Notes: generated from the sequence alone by a model not told the origin. A stretch of 64,000 bases of DNA from Micropruina sp. (GCA_016711105.1 JADJTO010000009.1:1-64000); one strand, 5' to 3'; shown: positions 1-8,790, counted from the first letter of the stretch. Program-made: numbers and translations.

Positions 1-733
1 GACCAGGAGTACGTCTCGTCCTCGACCTCCGTGGCGATCCGGACGGAGTTCTTGCCATCTTCAAAGGCGACCCACCCGGTCCTGCACTTCCCTGGCTTGA
101 GTTTGGCGCCTTCCCAGTCGTACACCGGGAACTCCGGCGTCCGGTAGGCCCCGTAGAGTTCGTACTGCCCATCGTTCTTATCTTCCGAGTACAGGCCAAG
201 TCCTTCGGCGCTCATCTCGTCAATGGTGGTGCTGCCCTCGTTGCAGACGGTCACCTTGGCCTCGAGATTGTTCCTGTCGAACGTGTTGCCGGAGGCTTTG
301 GGGGCCTCAACTTTCACGGTGATGTCCACGTCCTCATAGACGAAGCCGATCTTCTGCCCCCACTTGTAGGAGGTGTCCGTGGTGTCGGCGGGCACGCTGG
401 CCCCCTCGGACGGCGCCTCCTCGGACGGCGCCGCCTCGCTCGCCGCGCTGACCGTGACGGTCACGGTGGGCGCCGGAGCCGGCGCTGCCGTGTTCGACCC
501 GCCGGCTCCTCCCGCGCCGAAGGCCAGCCCGACCAGAAGGGCGCCGAAGCCAATCGCCGGCTTTGAGGTGAAGAGGTTCCCGCGCTTGGCCCGCCCCCCA
601 CCGGCGCGAGGGGTCGCGGCTGACCGGGCTGCTGGAACGGCGGAGGCGTCGTTGGTTGGCCGAGCGGCTGCCCACCCGCGGGCGGGACGTGTCCAGTCTC
701 ACCCGGCTGGAGCGGTTGGTAGGGATTGCTCAT
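1..733 (-). CDS. DUF4352-type membrane-anchored surface protein (partial, one frameshift)
   Basis: The protein starts at the ATG at 733 behind an AAGGAGATGG ribosome site and runs off the left edge of the window. It has a proline/glutamine-rich cytoplasmic head of about 45 residues, then a basic RAKRG segment, a hydrophobic stretch (PAIGFGALLVGLAFGAG) that should be the membrane anchor, a Ser/Pro/Glu linker, and a beta-rich domain that begins TSYKWGQKIGF. That domain, with ITVKVEAP and a cysteine pair (TVCNEG, KPGKCRTGW), resembles DUF4352/telokin-like extracellular domains. The head and the rest lie in different frames. Adding one G to the run of six G (minus strand) at 594-599 joins them as VGGGRAKRGNLF. 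Function is unknown; the family reading is from pattern memory, so the name is moderate confidence. Confidence 0.6.
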
Positions 734-899
734 GGGTCCATCTCCTTGGGACGGCGTGGCTGCGCTGATCGCGTTCTCAGCATGTCTGGCTGTTGCTCGC
801 CGCGAGGAGCGAATCGTCGATAAGAGGGGTTATCAGGCACACCTTGCCAACCGATGCACCCGATGGTTGAGTGGGACCGGCACGTGAGGGGGTGGTCTG
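734..899. other. Divergent intergenic region
   Basis: This 166-bp stretch separates the minus-strand DUF4352-like gene from the plus-strand restriction-modification operon, so promoters for both must lie here or in the flanking codons. I see no convincing -35/-10 pair, repeat or RNA gene. A purine-rich GAGGGGGTGG stretch sits just before the ATG at 900. Confidence 0.4.
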
Positions 900-2861
900 A
901 TGGCAGCAGGACTGGTGACAATGCACGACATCGCCACGCTTGCTCGCGTGGAGCGTCCGGTGGTCAGCACCTGGCGCCGCCGCTATCGGACGAGTGCCCG
1001 CCCCTTCCCGCGTCCGCGCAGCCGTCATGACAATCAGGAACTGTTCGCCCGCGACGAGGTCGTCTCCTGGCTGGAGGAGACCCATCGTGGCAACAACGCC
1101 GACCCTCGCAAGGAGTCGACGTCCGGCGCTGTGCTCTCTGACCCGAGGCTGACCGACCCCCGCAACGTGGACGCGCTGAGTGCCTTGTTGGGGCTCCGCG
1201 GCCTCCTGGGTTCCCCGTTGACGGGCCTGGAGACCGACGCCTTGCTTGATGCTGCCGACGCCCTCGACCCTGACGACACCTTGCTGCTGGGCGAGCTTGA
1301 GCGCGCCGCGGACGTCACCTGGTTAGCGGACGCCGCCGAGCAGCTTGTCGCCGCCTCGTGGAGCGTGACGGACGCCCACGACCGCCTGCTTGCCGCCCGG
1401 CCCCCGGTCGCCGCAGCGCGGGCGCTGCTGAGCGCCGAGGCGGTCAGGCTTCTGACTGCCCTGGTCAGCCCGCTTCTAGATGATCTCGGCGCCGAGGCCG
1501 CCTTGCTCGACGCCACCGGCTGCCGCTTCGACCTGATCCCCGAACTGGCCTCCGCCACGGACGCGCCAGTTGTTTTGCTGGGGGGCAATACCCGTTCCCA
1601 CCGGCTCAATCGGCGCCGGCTCCGGCTGGCCCAGGTGATTCCCGCCCTGATCAGCGCCGAGGCTGGCTGGTCGGTGACCGGCCCGACTCTCAACCTGGCC
1701 GTCCTGCCTGCGCCTGGGCATGCCGCGGCGTCCGAGGCCAGCCAGCTGAGCCGGATCGACGACGCGGCGCTGCAACTCACTCCCAGCCAGGCCCTGCTGG
1801 CGCTAGCACCGGCTGCCGTCCTGACCGACCCCCTGGCTGGCGAGGCAGGCCGCCGACGCGACCACCTTCTGCGCGCCGGGCAGGTCCGCGCCGTCGTTCG
1901 GCTGCCCGCTGGACTCCTCCCCGGGCGCGTCCGGGAGTCGATGGGGTTGTGGCTGGTCACGGCCGCCGATGCCGCGGCTCCCGCCGAGCGGCGCACGATG
2001 GTGGGGGACCTCTCCCGACGTCCGCTCACCCCGGCCGACGTGGACGGCCTCGCCAGTGACGTGTTGGCGGCCCGACAAGGGGTCGAAGGGGTCCGGCGTC
2101 GGGCCTGGGCGCACCTGCATCCGGTCCTGACCGCATCGCTGCTGGCAGGCGGCGGTTCCCTCGTCCCTCCTCGGTGGCGTCAGGGAGCCCGATCGAGGCA
2201 GCTCCGCAGCGGGGCCGATTGGGTGGTCAGCCTGAGTGAGGGTTCCCAGGCGCATCTGCCCAGCTACCAGCTCGCCGTGGCCCCCGGGCGTCCCGAGTCG
2301 GTCAGCGTGGGCCAGGCCGAGCAGCGCGGCTGGTTGCGCGTCCTCACTGGGCGAAGGTCCGACCCGTCTGGGCTGGTCTCCGAGGCGCCTACGGCCCCGG
2401 TCAGGGTCTGGGATGCGGACGCCCTGGCTGGGCCGGCTACCGAGCGCTTGGTCGACCGGCTGGCGTTGCACCAACAGCTTGACCCGGTGTTTACCGAGCC
2501 CGGCGACGTGCTGTTTCTGGCTCGCCCGCGGCCCGCGGCGACCCTGGACGCCGAGGGCGGGGGTGCGGTGTTTGCTCCCGTCCGGATCCTGCGGGTGCGT
2601 AGCGGGGCACCGCTGGTGCCTGCCGCGCTGGCTCGCCGGATCAGTACTCAGACCAGCACAGACTGGCGCACCTGGGAGCTGGCGACCCACGCCGAGCCCG
2701 GCGCCCTCGGCGACGCCCTCGCCGAGCTCGCCGCCGAGCGCCAGCGGCTGAGCACACAGCTGGCCGACCTTGACCGATTCACGATCGACCTCACCGAAGC
2801 CGCCGAATCCGGGCAGCTGAGCCTCACCAAGAAGGAGAACCATGGCCCGAGTGCCAGTTGA
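900..2861 (+). CDS. HTH protein with degenerate N6-methylase-like domain, leads the type I RM operon
   Basis: This 653-residue protein begins with a MerR/phage-type helix-turn-helix (MHDIATLARVERPVVSTWRRR) that ends in the SWLEETHRGNN motif often seen at the N terminus of actinobacterial N-6 DNA methylases. The middle section (about residues 190-360) looks like a methylase fold: a glycine-poor motif I-like region, and HLLRAGQVRAVVRLPAGLLPG followed by GLWLV, which parallels the segment of HsdM after the catalytic site. The catalytic NPPF/Y motif is absent. The last 120 residues (EPGDVLFLARPRP ... LAAERQRLSTQLADLDRF) resemble the tail of HsdS/HsdM-like proteins. Its stop lies 20 nt inside hsdM, so the two are translationally coupled. 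I infer a DNA-binding partner or regulator of the RM system, not an active enzyme. Confidence 0.6.
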   Translation: MAAGLVTMHDIATLARVERPVVSTWRRRYRTSARPFPRPRSRHDNQELFARDEVVSWLEETHRGNNADPRKESTSGAVLSDPRLTDPRNVDALSALLGLRGLLGSPLTGLETDALLDAADALDPDDTLLLGELERAADVTWLADAAEQLVAASWSVTDAHDRLLAARPPVAAARALLSAEAVRLLTALVSPLLDDLGAEAALLDATGCRFDLIPELASATDAPVVLLGGNTRSHRLNRRRLRLAQVIPALISAEAGWSVTGPTLNLAVLPAPGHAAASEASQLSRIDDAALQLTPSQALLALAPAAVLTDPLAGEAGRRRDHLLRAGQVRAVVRLPAGLLPGRVRESMGLWLVTAADAAAPAERRTMVGDLSRRPLTPADVDGLASDVLAARQGVEGVRRRAWAHLHPVLTASLLAGGGSLVPPRWRQGARSRQLRSGADWVVSLSEGSQAHLPSYQLAVAPGRPESVSVGQAEQRGWLRVLTGRRSDPSGLVSEAPTAPVRVWDADALAGPATERLVDRLALHQQLDPVFTEPGDVLFLARPRPAATLDAEGGGAVFAPVRILRVRSGAPLVPAALARRISTQTSTDWRTWELATHAEPGALGDALAELAAERQRLSTQLADLDRFTIDLTEAAESGQLSLTKKENHGPSAS

Positions 2862-4406
2862 AGCGCTGCGTCCGACCACGATGAAGGAGTTGAAGGACAC
2901 CTTGTGGAAGGCCGCCGACAAGCTTCGCGGCTCCCTGGAGGCCTCCGACTACAAGGACGTGATCCTCGGCCTGGTGTTCCTCAAGTACGTCTCGGATTCG
3001 TTCGAGGAGCGGCGCGGGCAGATCCGCGACGAGTTGGAGGCCGAAGGCGGCTACGACGAGGACGACGTCGAAGACACTCAGGACAATCACGAGGAGTACC
3101 TCGGCGCCGGGGTGTTCTGGGTGCCGCCGAACGCACGGTGGCCGTTCCTGGCCGCGCGCGCGAAGGGGACGCCGACCCAGAACATCGGTGAGCTGATCAA
3201 CGAGGCGATGGAGCTGCTGATGCAGGCCAACCCGTCGCTGGTCGGCACCCTGCCGCGGATCTTCAACCGGCCCGGGGTTGACCAGCGCCGGCTGGGGGAG
3301 CTACTCGACCTGTTCAACTCGGCGCGTTTCACCGGCGAGGGGGCCACCAAGGCCCGCGACCTGCTGGGCGAGGTCTATGAGTACTTCCTGGGCAAGTTCG
3401 CCGCCGCCGAAGGCAAGCGGGGTGGCGAGTTCTACACCCCGCCGGGGGTCGTGCGCGTGCTGGTGGAGATGCTGGAGCCGACGACCGGACGCATCTACGA
3501 CCCGTGCTGCGGCTCGGGCGGCATGTTCGTGCAGGCCGAGAAGTTCCTGGAGGCGCACCACCGCAACCCGCCGACCTGAGCGTCTACGGCCAGGAGAACA
3601 TGGAGCGCACCTGGCGGATGGCGAAGATGAACCTCGCCATCCACGGCATCCACGGCAACCTCGGGTCCAGCTGGGGCGACACGTTCGCCCGCGACCTGCA
3701 CCCCGACCTGGAGGCCGACTACGTCCTGGCGAACCCGCCGTTCAACATCAAGGACTGGGCCCGCCGCGAGGACGACGCCCGCTGGCGCTTCGGGGTACCG
3801 CCGGCCGGGAACGCCAACTACGCCTGGCTGCAGCACATCATCAGCAAGTTGAGCGCCACCGGTCAGGCCGGGGTGGTGCTGGCCAACGGCTCGATGAGCA
3901 CCAACTCCGGCGGTGAGGGCCAGATTCGGGCCAACCTCGTCGAAGCCGACCTGGTCAGCGCCATGGTCGCGCTGCCCACCCAGCTGTTCCGCTCGACAGG
4001 CATCCCGGTGTGCCTGTGGCTGTTCGCCAAGAACAAGAAATGGACGACGGACCGTCGCGGTGAGGTGCTGTTCATCGACGCCCGGAATCTGGGGTTCATG
4101 GTCGAGCGGGCGGAGCGGGCACTGTCGGAGGACGACATCGCCAAGATCGCCGGGACGTACCGCGCCTGGCGAGAAGGTGGCTACGAGGACGAGGCAGGGT
4201 TCTGCTACTCGGCCACCCTGGCTGAGGTGAAGGCGGCTGACTATGCGTTGACGCCCGGGCGCTACGTCGGGACGGCGGAGGTCGAGGATGACGGCGAGCC
4301 CATCGAGGACAAGGTGAAGCGACTGACGGACGAGTTGCTGGCCGCGCTGGACGAGTCGGCGCGGTTGGACGCTGTGGTGCGCGAACAGTTAGGGAGGGTG
4401 TTGTGA
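2842..4406 (+). CDS. hsdM: Type I restriction-modification methyltransferase subunit HsdM (one frameshift)
   Basis: HsdM methylates adenine with SAM and forms M2S and R2M2S complexes with HsdS and HsdR. Residues 10-160 are the HsdM N-terminal helical domain ([22 protein letters not shown]). The catalytic domain follows with [10 protein letters not shown], the SAM motif [12 protein letters not shown] and the catalytic NPPFNI motif. The first frame ends at a TGA at 3577-3579 (HHRNPPT), and the second frame resumes with [17 protein letters not shown], a block always present after motif I. One base missing near 3567-3575 explains the break. The rest runs intact to a TGA at 4404-4406 that overlaps the hsdS start. 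Restored length is about 521 residues, normal for the family. The start at 2842 follows AAGGAGAACC. Confidence 0.85.
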
Positions 4407-5569
4407 AACCTACCAAGCTCGGTGAGATTCTTCGTGTCAAGCACGGTTTCGCATTCGCCGGCGCGTCATTTTCTGAGAACTCCGACCACCCGACTGTCCT
4501 GACGCCTGGCAACTTTCGGATCGGGGGCGGCTTCCAGCCAGCGCGGCCCAAGACTTTCGATGGTCAAGTCCCAGAGGGCTACTGGCTGGCGGAGGGGGAC
4601 CTCATCATCACAATGACAGACCTGAGCAAGGCGGCCGACACCCTCGGCTCGCCGGCAATGTGCCTGGTGGTGGCACGTATCTCCGCCCAGCCCGAATCGG
4701 CCTGGTTGAGATCGTCCGGATCGTGTCGACGCCGGTTACCTCAGCTACCGATTGCGGCTCCGGACTACCGGCAGGTTCATCCTGGGTAGGCGGCTGGTTC
4801 GACGGTTGCGCACCCACCCCAGTCGGATCGAAGCTTTTGCGCTGGTGCTTGCACCCCTCCCCACCCAGCGCGCCATCGCCGAAGTCCTCGGCGCCCTCGA
4901 CGACAAGATCGCCGCGAACCAGGCGATCGTGACAACGGCGGATGCTCTGGCCCGAGCGGTTTGCTCCCTCCATCTGACCACCGGGGCTGCGGTCGGCCAG
5001 ATCGCCAAGATCACCATGGGGACTTCTCCAAAGGGCGAGGCGCTGAATGAGACCGGGGAGGGCGTTGAATTTTACCAAGGGGTTCGTGACTTCGGGCCTC
5101 GGGTGCCGACGACTCCGGTCTAGACCACAGCGCCGGTTCGATTGAGCCTCACGGGGGGGACGTCCTGCTGAGCGTCCGAGCGCCAGTCGGAACCGTGAAT
5201 CGGGCCGCGGGTGAGGTCTGCATCGGGCGAGGACTCGCGGCAGTGAGGTCGACGCTAGAAGCCCCGAATGCGCTGTTCCACGCGCTTAGGAACTCAGAAG
5301 CGGCATGGGCGCCGTTCAATGCCCAGGGCACGGTCATCGCCGCGATCGAATCAGACCGATCTTCGGCGCGTGGTCGTTCGATGGCCGGCTTAGCCGCGCA
5401 GGTGCTGCTCGGCCTAGAGCGCGAGTTGGCGCGGTTAGAAGCGCGGGTGGACCAAAGTGTGGCCGAGTCTCGCCACCTCGCCAATCTTCGCGACACTCTC
5501 CTGCCTCACCTGATGAGCGGCAGCATCACCGTCCGCGAAGCCGAGAAGGCCGTGGAGGAAGTGTTGTGA
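4403..5569 (+). pseudogene. hsdS: Type I RM specificity subunit HsdS, broken by several frameshifts and a stop
   Basis: HsdS holds two target-recognition domains and sets the DNA sequence read by the type I enzyme. It starts at the GTG that overlaps the hsdM stop. The first target domain is visible ([20 protein letters not shown] ... YWLAEGDLIITMTDL), as is the conserved SRIEAFALVLAPLPTQRAIAEVLGALDDKIAANQ helix in two pieces, a second recognition domain (GQIAKITMGTSPKGEALNET) and the closing LRDTLLPHLMSGSI helix. These blocks occupy three frames: shifts near 4660, 4715-4735 and 4780-4830, an in-frame TAG at 5121-5123 and another shift near 5150. Five or more lesions make this the most damaged gene here. 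It may be real decay or poor consensus; the intact neighbouring hsdR argues for error. Confidence 0.7.
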
Positions 5570-5621
5570 AGCGTCTCAACCAGCAGTTGCCTCGCCGTGG
5601 CCGACGAACGGCAGAGAACGA

Positions 5622-5843
5622 TCACGCCGAATCGGACTCCGCTGCTGCTCGCCGCTCTGCCAGCAGTTCGGCCACCAGGTCCGTTCCAGCCAACTGCACC
5701 TTGAGCAGCGCCCGGGCTCTGTCGACCGCCGCCCGAATCTCTTCGGGTCGCGCTGCGCGTGCCACCGGGTCGGTGAGCAGGCGACCCAACTCTTCGAGCT
5801 CGGCCTCGGTCTTCGATCGGGGCCCGACTGCGCCCATCGCGAC
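5622..5843 (-). CDS. Small acidic helical protein of unknown function
   Basis: I do not recognise this protein. From the GTG at 5843 (or ATG at 5837) it gives about 73 residues, dominated by a helix-forming, charged stretch (TEAELEELGRLLTDPVARAARPEEIRAAVDRARALL) and a second helix (DLVAELLAERRAAAES). An upstream ATG at 5948 would add 35 residues of low-complexity sequence, but that stretch contains a 17-bp inverted repeat at 5882-5927 that looks like an operator, so I prefer the shorter start. It follows the antitoxin-like gene at 5985-6275 in the same direction and could be part of the same module. Confidence 0.4.
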   Translation of the reverse strand, partial: VAMGAVGPRSKTEAELEELGRLLTDPVARAARPEEIRAAVDRARALLKVQLAGTDLVAELLAERRAAAESDSA

Positions 5844-5881
5844 CGCGTGCTCGTCCCCAGGTTCTGCCCCTGCACCCGAAC

Positions 5882-5927
5882 AACGAGTGAGATTCACCCC
5901 CGAACACGGTGGTGAATCTAACTCGTT
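5882..5927. promoter_or_regulatory. Inverted repeat, possible operator
   Basis: Two 17-bp arms (AACGAGTGAGATTCACC and GGTGAATCTAACTCGTT) match at 16 of 17 positions and are separated by 12 nt. The dyad lies 39 bp upstream of the preferred minus-strand start at 5843 and downstream of the antitoxin-like gene. No U-tract follows on either strand, so an operator is more likely than a terminator. Confidence 0.5.
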
Positions 5928-5984
5928 ATCACTCTCGTGCATTGGCATGGGCGCTCCTGCTGGGTTGAGTGAGCCGGCTGCGAC

Positions 5985-6275
5985 TCACGCGCCACGATGC
6001 CGCGCGAGGTACTCGAGCAACGCTTGTCTGGCCACCTGCGCCTCGGGGCGCCCCTCAGCCTGGGAAAGGGATGCCAACTCGTCTTTCACGTCCCGCGGCA
6101 CGCGGAACGACACCTGCGGGCTGACCCCGCGAGCCAGGGAAGGCCGGCCGGGCCGGCTTGCGAAGTACTCGGAGTCCGCTTCGGCGTCGGCATTGGAGTA
6201 TCGGTGCCCACTGGGCAGCAGGACTTCTTCGGTGTCCAGATCGATGTCTGGCCCGATGGTGTACTTCTCGGCCAT
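5985..6275 (-). CDS. Ribbon-helix-helix antitoxin-like protein
   Basis: The 96-residue product has an acidic N-terminal half (IGPDIDLDTEEVLLPSGHRYS) and a C-terminal ribbon-helix-helix type segment (SPQVSFRVPRDVKDELASLSQAEG) followed by the helix PEAQVARQALLEYL. This order is typical of antitoxins that bind DNA through RHH dimers and neutralise a toxin through the other arm. The ATG at 6275 directly follows the stop of the upstream toxin-like gene (stop at 6277-6279), so the two form a tight two-gene unit. Function is inferred from fold and arrangement. Confidence 0.5.
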   Translation of the reverse strand: MAEKYTIGPDIDLDTEEVLLPSGHRYSNADAEADSEYFASRPGRPSLARGVSPQVSFRVPRDVKDELASLSQAEGRPEAQVARQALLEYLARHRGA

Positions 6276-6276
6276 C

Positions 6277-6514
6277 TCAGCGCCTTTCGAGTGCGGTCGG
6301 CATGACGTGGATCACGAGCCCTCTCCCTGGGTCGAGGAGCACAACGACGATGTGGAGTTCGCGCCCCGTGGTGTCTTCGCCGCACCACTCGACGGCAGGT
6401 TCGCCCAGGCGACTTGTGGTCTCGGTTGGGGTGAAGTGATTCATCACAAACGCGACGTGAGCACGACCCACCTGGTGCTTGCGCGCGGCTTGGGTGAACC
6501 GCAGCTCCAGGCAT
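6277..6514 (-). CDS. Small toxin-like protein paired with the RHH gene
   Basis: The frame reads LRFTQAARKHQVGRAHVAFVMN, then GEPAVEWCGEDTTGRELHIVVVLLDPGRGLVIHVMPTALERR in the C-terminal half. The pattern of an N-terminal R-x-T-x-x-A-x-K-H motif, a strand GRELHIVVVLL and a final VIHVMPT strand resembles RelE/BrnT-like or DUF4258 small toxins. No ATG or GTG precedes the LRFT motif in frame: the first usable start is the GTG at 6471, and an ATG at 6517 is one base out of frame, so either a CTG start near 6514 or a one-base indel is needed. Toxic activity is inference. Confidence 0.4.
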
Positions 6515-6607
6515 CAATATTGACAGGCATAAATCCTGACAGCCAACCCCCGGCTGGCGTCAATCGCCATCTGGCGGATCATCACCCCGAGCATGAGGAT
6601 GGATCAC

Positions 6608-6868
6608 ATGGCGATTGGATCTGAGCAACACCACGTTACTGCGGCCCGTGCACTGCGTGCGGTCCAGGCGAATCGCCAAGCCCCGAAGATGCGCCGCCGG
6701 GTGGGCTGGATCGGAGAGGACCACACCGAGCAACGGCTGGAGGCCCTAGCCAGCTACGTGCACTCCGGGGCGCCTCACCCCGTCCGGCTGCACCCCGATC
6801 TGCCCTTGACCGGTGCGCTCGACAAGCGGTGGCGGCTCCGCCTCAACACTGCTGTGGAGGTGGAGTGA
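6608..6868 (+). CDS. Small hypothetical protein
   Basis: An 86-residue reading frame starts at the ATG at 6608, about eight bases after GAGGATGG, and ends at 6866-6868. It is basic (AARALRAVQANRQAPKMRRRVGWIGED) with a charged C-terminal part. I recognise no domain. It lies just upstream of the operator-like repeats and the AlbA regulator in the same direction, so it may be a small leader gene of that transcript. Coding status is uncertain. Confidence 0.35.
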   Translation: MAIGSEQHHVTAARALRAVQANRQAPKMRRRVGWIGEDHTEQRLEALASYVHSGAPHPVRLHPDLPLTGALDKRWRLRLNTAVEVE

Positions 6869-6900
6869 TGCTGTCGATCAACGACATCGCGACTCAACGC

Positions 6901-6961
6901 TTAATTGTCACAGAAGCCCCGATGTGCTCCGATGTGACAATTAAGACGCTGTTAATTGTCA
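6901..6961. promoter_or_regulatory. Three copies of a TTAATTGTCA half-site, probable operator
   Basis: TTAATTGTCACA at 6901-6912 and its exact reverse complement TGTGACAATTAA at 6933-6944 form a perfect 12-bp dyad with a 20-nt spacer. A third direct copy, TTAATTGTCA, sits at 6952-6961. The array ends 20 bp before the start of the AlbA-domain gene. Its AT-richness is striking against the GC-rich surroundings. I infer binding by a regulator, most simply the product of the gene that follows. Confidence 0.65.
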
Positions 6962-6981
6962 TCGAAGGCTAGGATGAGCTA

Positions 6982-8790
6982 GTGGTGACAGTTTTCGGCG
7001 TCGATCCCGTCCAGGCCGCCCTTCAACGCATCCTTGAGGCACTCGCGGTGGGCGAGCCTGTCAACGATTCCGTCGAGCGGCGCTTCGTTGATCTCAAGGA
7101 GGAGCCTGGCCGCCGCGACCGATCCGGCGCCATTCGACCCGGGGAGCGGTCAAACGAGCAGGCGGCGTCGGTACTAGCCGCAGCACTGGCCTGTATGGCC
7201 AACACTCCTGGCGGCGGTGCCCTCCTGGTCGGAGTGTCCGACGCCGGGGACGTCATCGGAACTGAACTGGACGACGAATGGTTGCGTCACCGGATCTGGG
7301 AGATCACCGGACGCGCCCTGACTGTCGATGCCGCAGAGGTGACAATCCGGAGCCGTCGACTGCTGGTCCTTCGGGCACCACAGGCGGTCGAACCAGTCCG
7401 GGTGGGGGGCAAAGTCCAGTGGCGGGTCGGCCCAAGCTGTGTCGACGTGGACGCGAACACCTGGCATTCAAAGCGCATGGAGGTACTCGATTATGACTGG
7501 TCCTCCGCAGCGTCCGACGTCGGGATTGATGCGATCCGCCCTGCCGCACTCGGCCACGCGCGTGACCTTCTGCGCGACTCTGGCGAGACCCATGCGGGGG
7601 AACTCGCCGCCGAATCGGACATGAATCTGCTTCGCCGACTGAACGTCGTCACCGGCGACGGGCACCTCACCAACGCAGGGGCTTTGGCGTTTGTGGGTCG
7701 GAAGCAGCCTTGCCTGGACTACATCCGACGCGATCACAGCGGCGGTGACTCGCGCCTGCGCCTGCGGCGCTCGGGTCGCTCCCTGCTGGAGGAATTGGTC
7801 GACGTCCTTCAGGCGGTGGAGGCGAACAACCCGTTGGCTCACGTCCAGCGAGGCCCGGTCGAGGGGCAGCTCTCCATGCTCCCTCGCAGAACAGCGCGCG
7901 AGGCGATTGTGAACGGGCTGGCTCACCGAGAATGGGGAATCGCGGAGCCGACGGTTGTGGAGCATGTCGGCAATCTGCTTCGCGTGACCAGCCCTGGGGG
8001 TTTCTTCGGGGGAGTCACGCCGGACAACATCCTCACCCACCCTTCGCGATCGCGGAACAAGGCACTGACCGAGCTGTTGGCATCGCTCAGGGTTGCCGAG
8101 CGAGAAGGGATCGGCGTCGACCGGATGTATGCCGACATGCTCGCTTTCGGGCACACAGCCCCGGAGATCGGCGAAGTCGAAGGCCCCTACGTGCGCACGA
8201 CGCTTATCGGCGACGAGCCGGATGTTGCGTGGATCGGGTGGTTGCGGTCCTTGGTGCCACCACAGCGAGCAGATGCGGTCAACGCATTGCTGATGCTTCG
8301 TTGGCTCCTTCAGTACGGCTGGATCGACGCCGCCTCCACCGCCCGACTGATTCAGGACACCGAGTCTGTGGCGCGAGTCGCGCTGCGCCAGTTGGAGGCT
8401 GTGAAGGCGGGGGGCCCACCGGTTATCGTGCGGGTCGCCGGGGTGCCGGACGACGCGCCGCCGGCCTGGCGGCCGCATGCGGACTGTATCGCCCTGCTCA
8501 AATCCCTCGACGTGGCGGCAGGGCGGGCGCGCGAGTTGCCCACTCGCTCCGCAGTAGCAGCGTCGTACGCGCAGGGGAGGGGTCGGATCAGCTCGACGGA
8601 GCTCGGTTCTCTTGTCGGGGCGGACCCCACCAACATGGGTCGCGTGCTGAAAGCGCTGGAAAATCAAGGAATACTCCGGCCTGCGCGTACCGCGCGACGC
8701 GGCAAGGGATTCCACTATCGCTACGACGAGCCCGATCGACTCGAGCAGGATCACAACCAAGGAAAGAATCACCATGGCACTGATCAGTGA
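6982..8790 (+). CDS. AlbA/Schlafen-type ATP-binding regulator within the RM locus
   Basis: The 602-residue protein has an AlbA_2/Schlafen-like N-terminal domain (about residues 15-160, with FVDLKEEPG, ALACMANTPGGGALLVGVSDAG), a central GHKL/RecG-like ATP-binding segment (ARREAIVNGLAHREWGI-type region near residue 300, then NLLRVTSPGGFFGGVTPDNILTHPSRSRN), and a C-terminal winged helix (ISSTELGSLVGADPTNMGRVLKALENQGIL). Such proteins are often annotated as putative transcriptional regulators beside type I RM systems. The GTG at 6982 is followed by a second GTG at 6985; either could start. It overlaps hsdR by 17 nt, so it is coupled to it. Likely autoregulated through the repeats at 6901-6961; this is inference. 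Confidence 0.75.
   Translation: MVTVFGVDPVQAALQRILEALAVGEPVNDSVERRFVDLKEEPGRRDRSGAIRPGERSNEQAASVLAAALACMANTPGGGALLVGVSDAGDVIGTELDDEWLRHRIWEITGRALTVDAAEVTIRSRRLLVLRAPQAVEPVRVGGKVQWRVGPSCVDVDANTWHSKRMEVLDYDWSSAASDVGIDAIRPAALGHARDLLRDSGETHAGELAAESDMNLLRRLNVVTGDGHLTNAGALAFVGRKQPCLDYIRRDHSGGDSRLRLRRSGRSLLEELVDVLQAVEANNPLAHVQRGPVEGQLSMLPRRTAREAIVNGLAHREWGIAEPTVVEHVGNLLRVTSPGGFFGGVTPDNILTHPSRSRNKALTELLASLRVAEREGIGVDRMYADMLAFGHTAPEIGEVEGPYVRTTLIGDEPDVAWIGWLRSLVPPQRADAVNALLMLRWLLQYGWIDAASTARLIQDTESVARVALRQLEAVKAGGPPVIVRVAGVPDDAPPAWRPHADCIALLKSLDVAAGRARELPTRSAVAASYAQGRGRISSTELGSLVGADPTNMGRVLKALENQGILRPARTARRGKGFHYRYDEPDRLEQDHNQGKNHHGTDQ

Noticed and set aside
373..768. Plus-strand open frame opposite the DUF4352-like gene
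   Set aside because: Ala/Pro/Arg-rich composition typical of the wrong strand in GC-rich DNA; the minus strand encodes a coherent domain.
5305..6624. 439-codon plus-strand open frame
   Set aside because: It overlaps the hsdS end in another frame and runs antisense to the small TA-like genes; no domain and skewed composition.
6868..6972. 34-codon frame starting ATGCTGTCG across the TTAATTGTCACA repeats
   Set aside because: It is made almost entirely of the operator-like repeats and has no ribosome site of its own; regulatory DNA explains it better.
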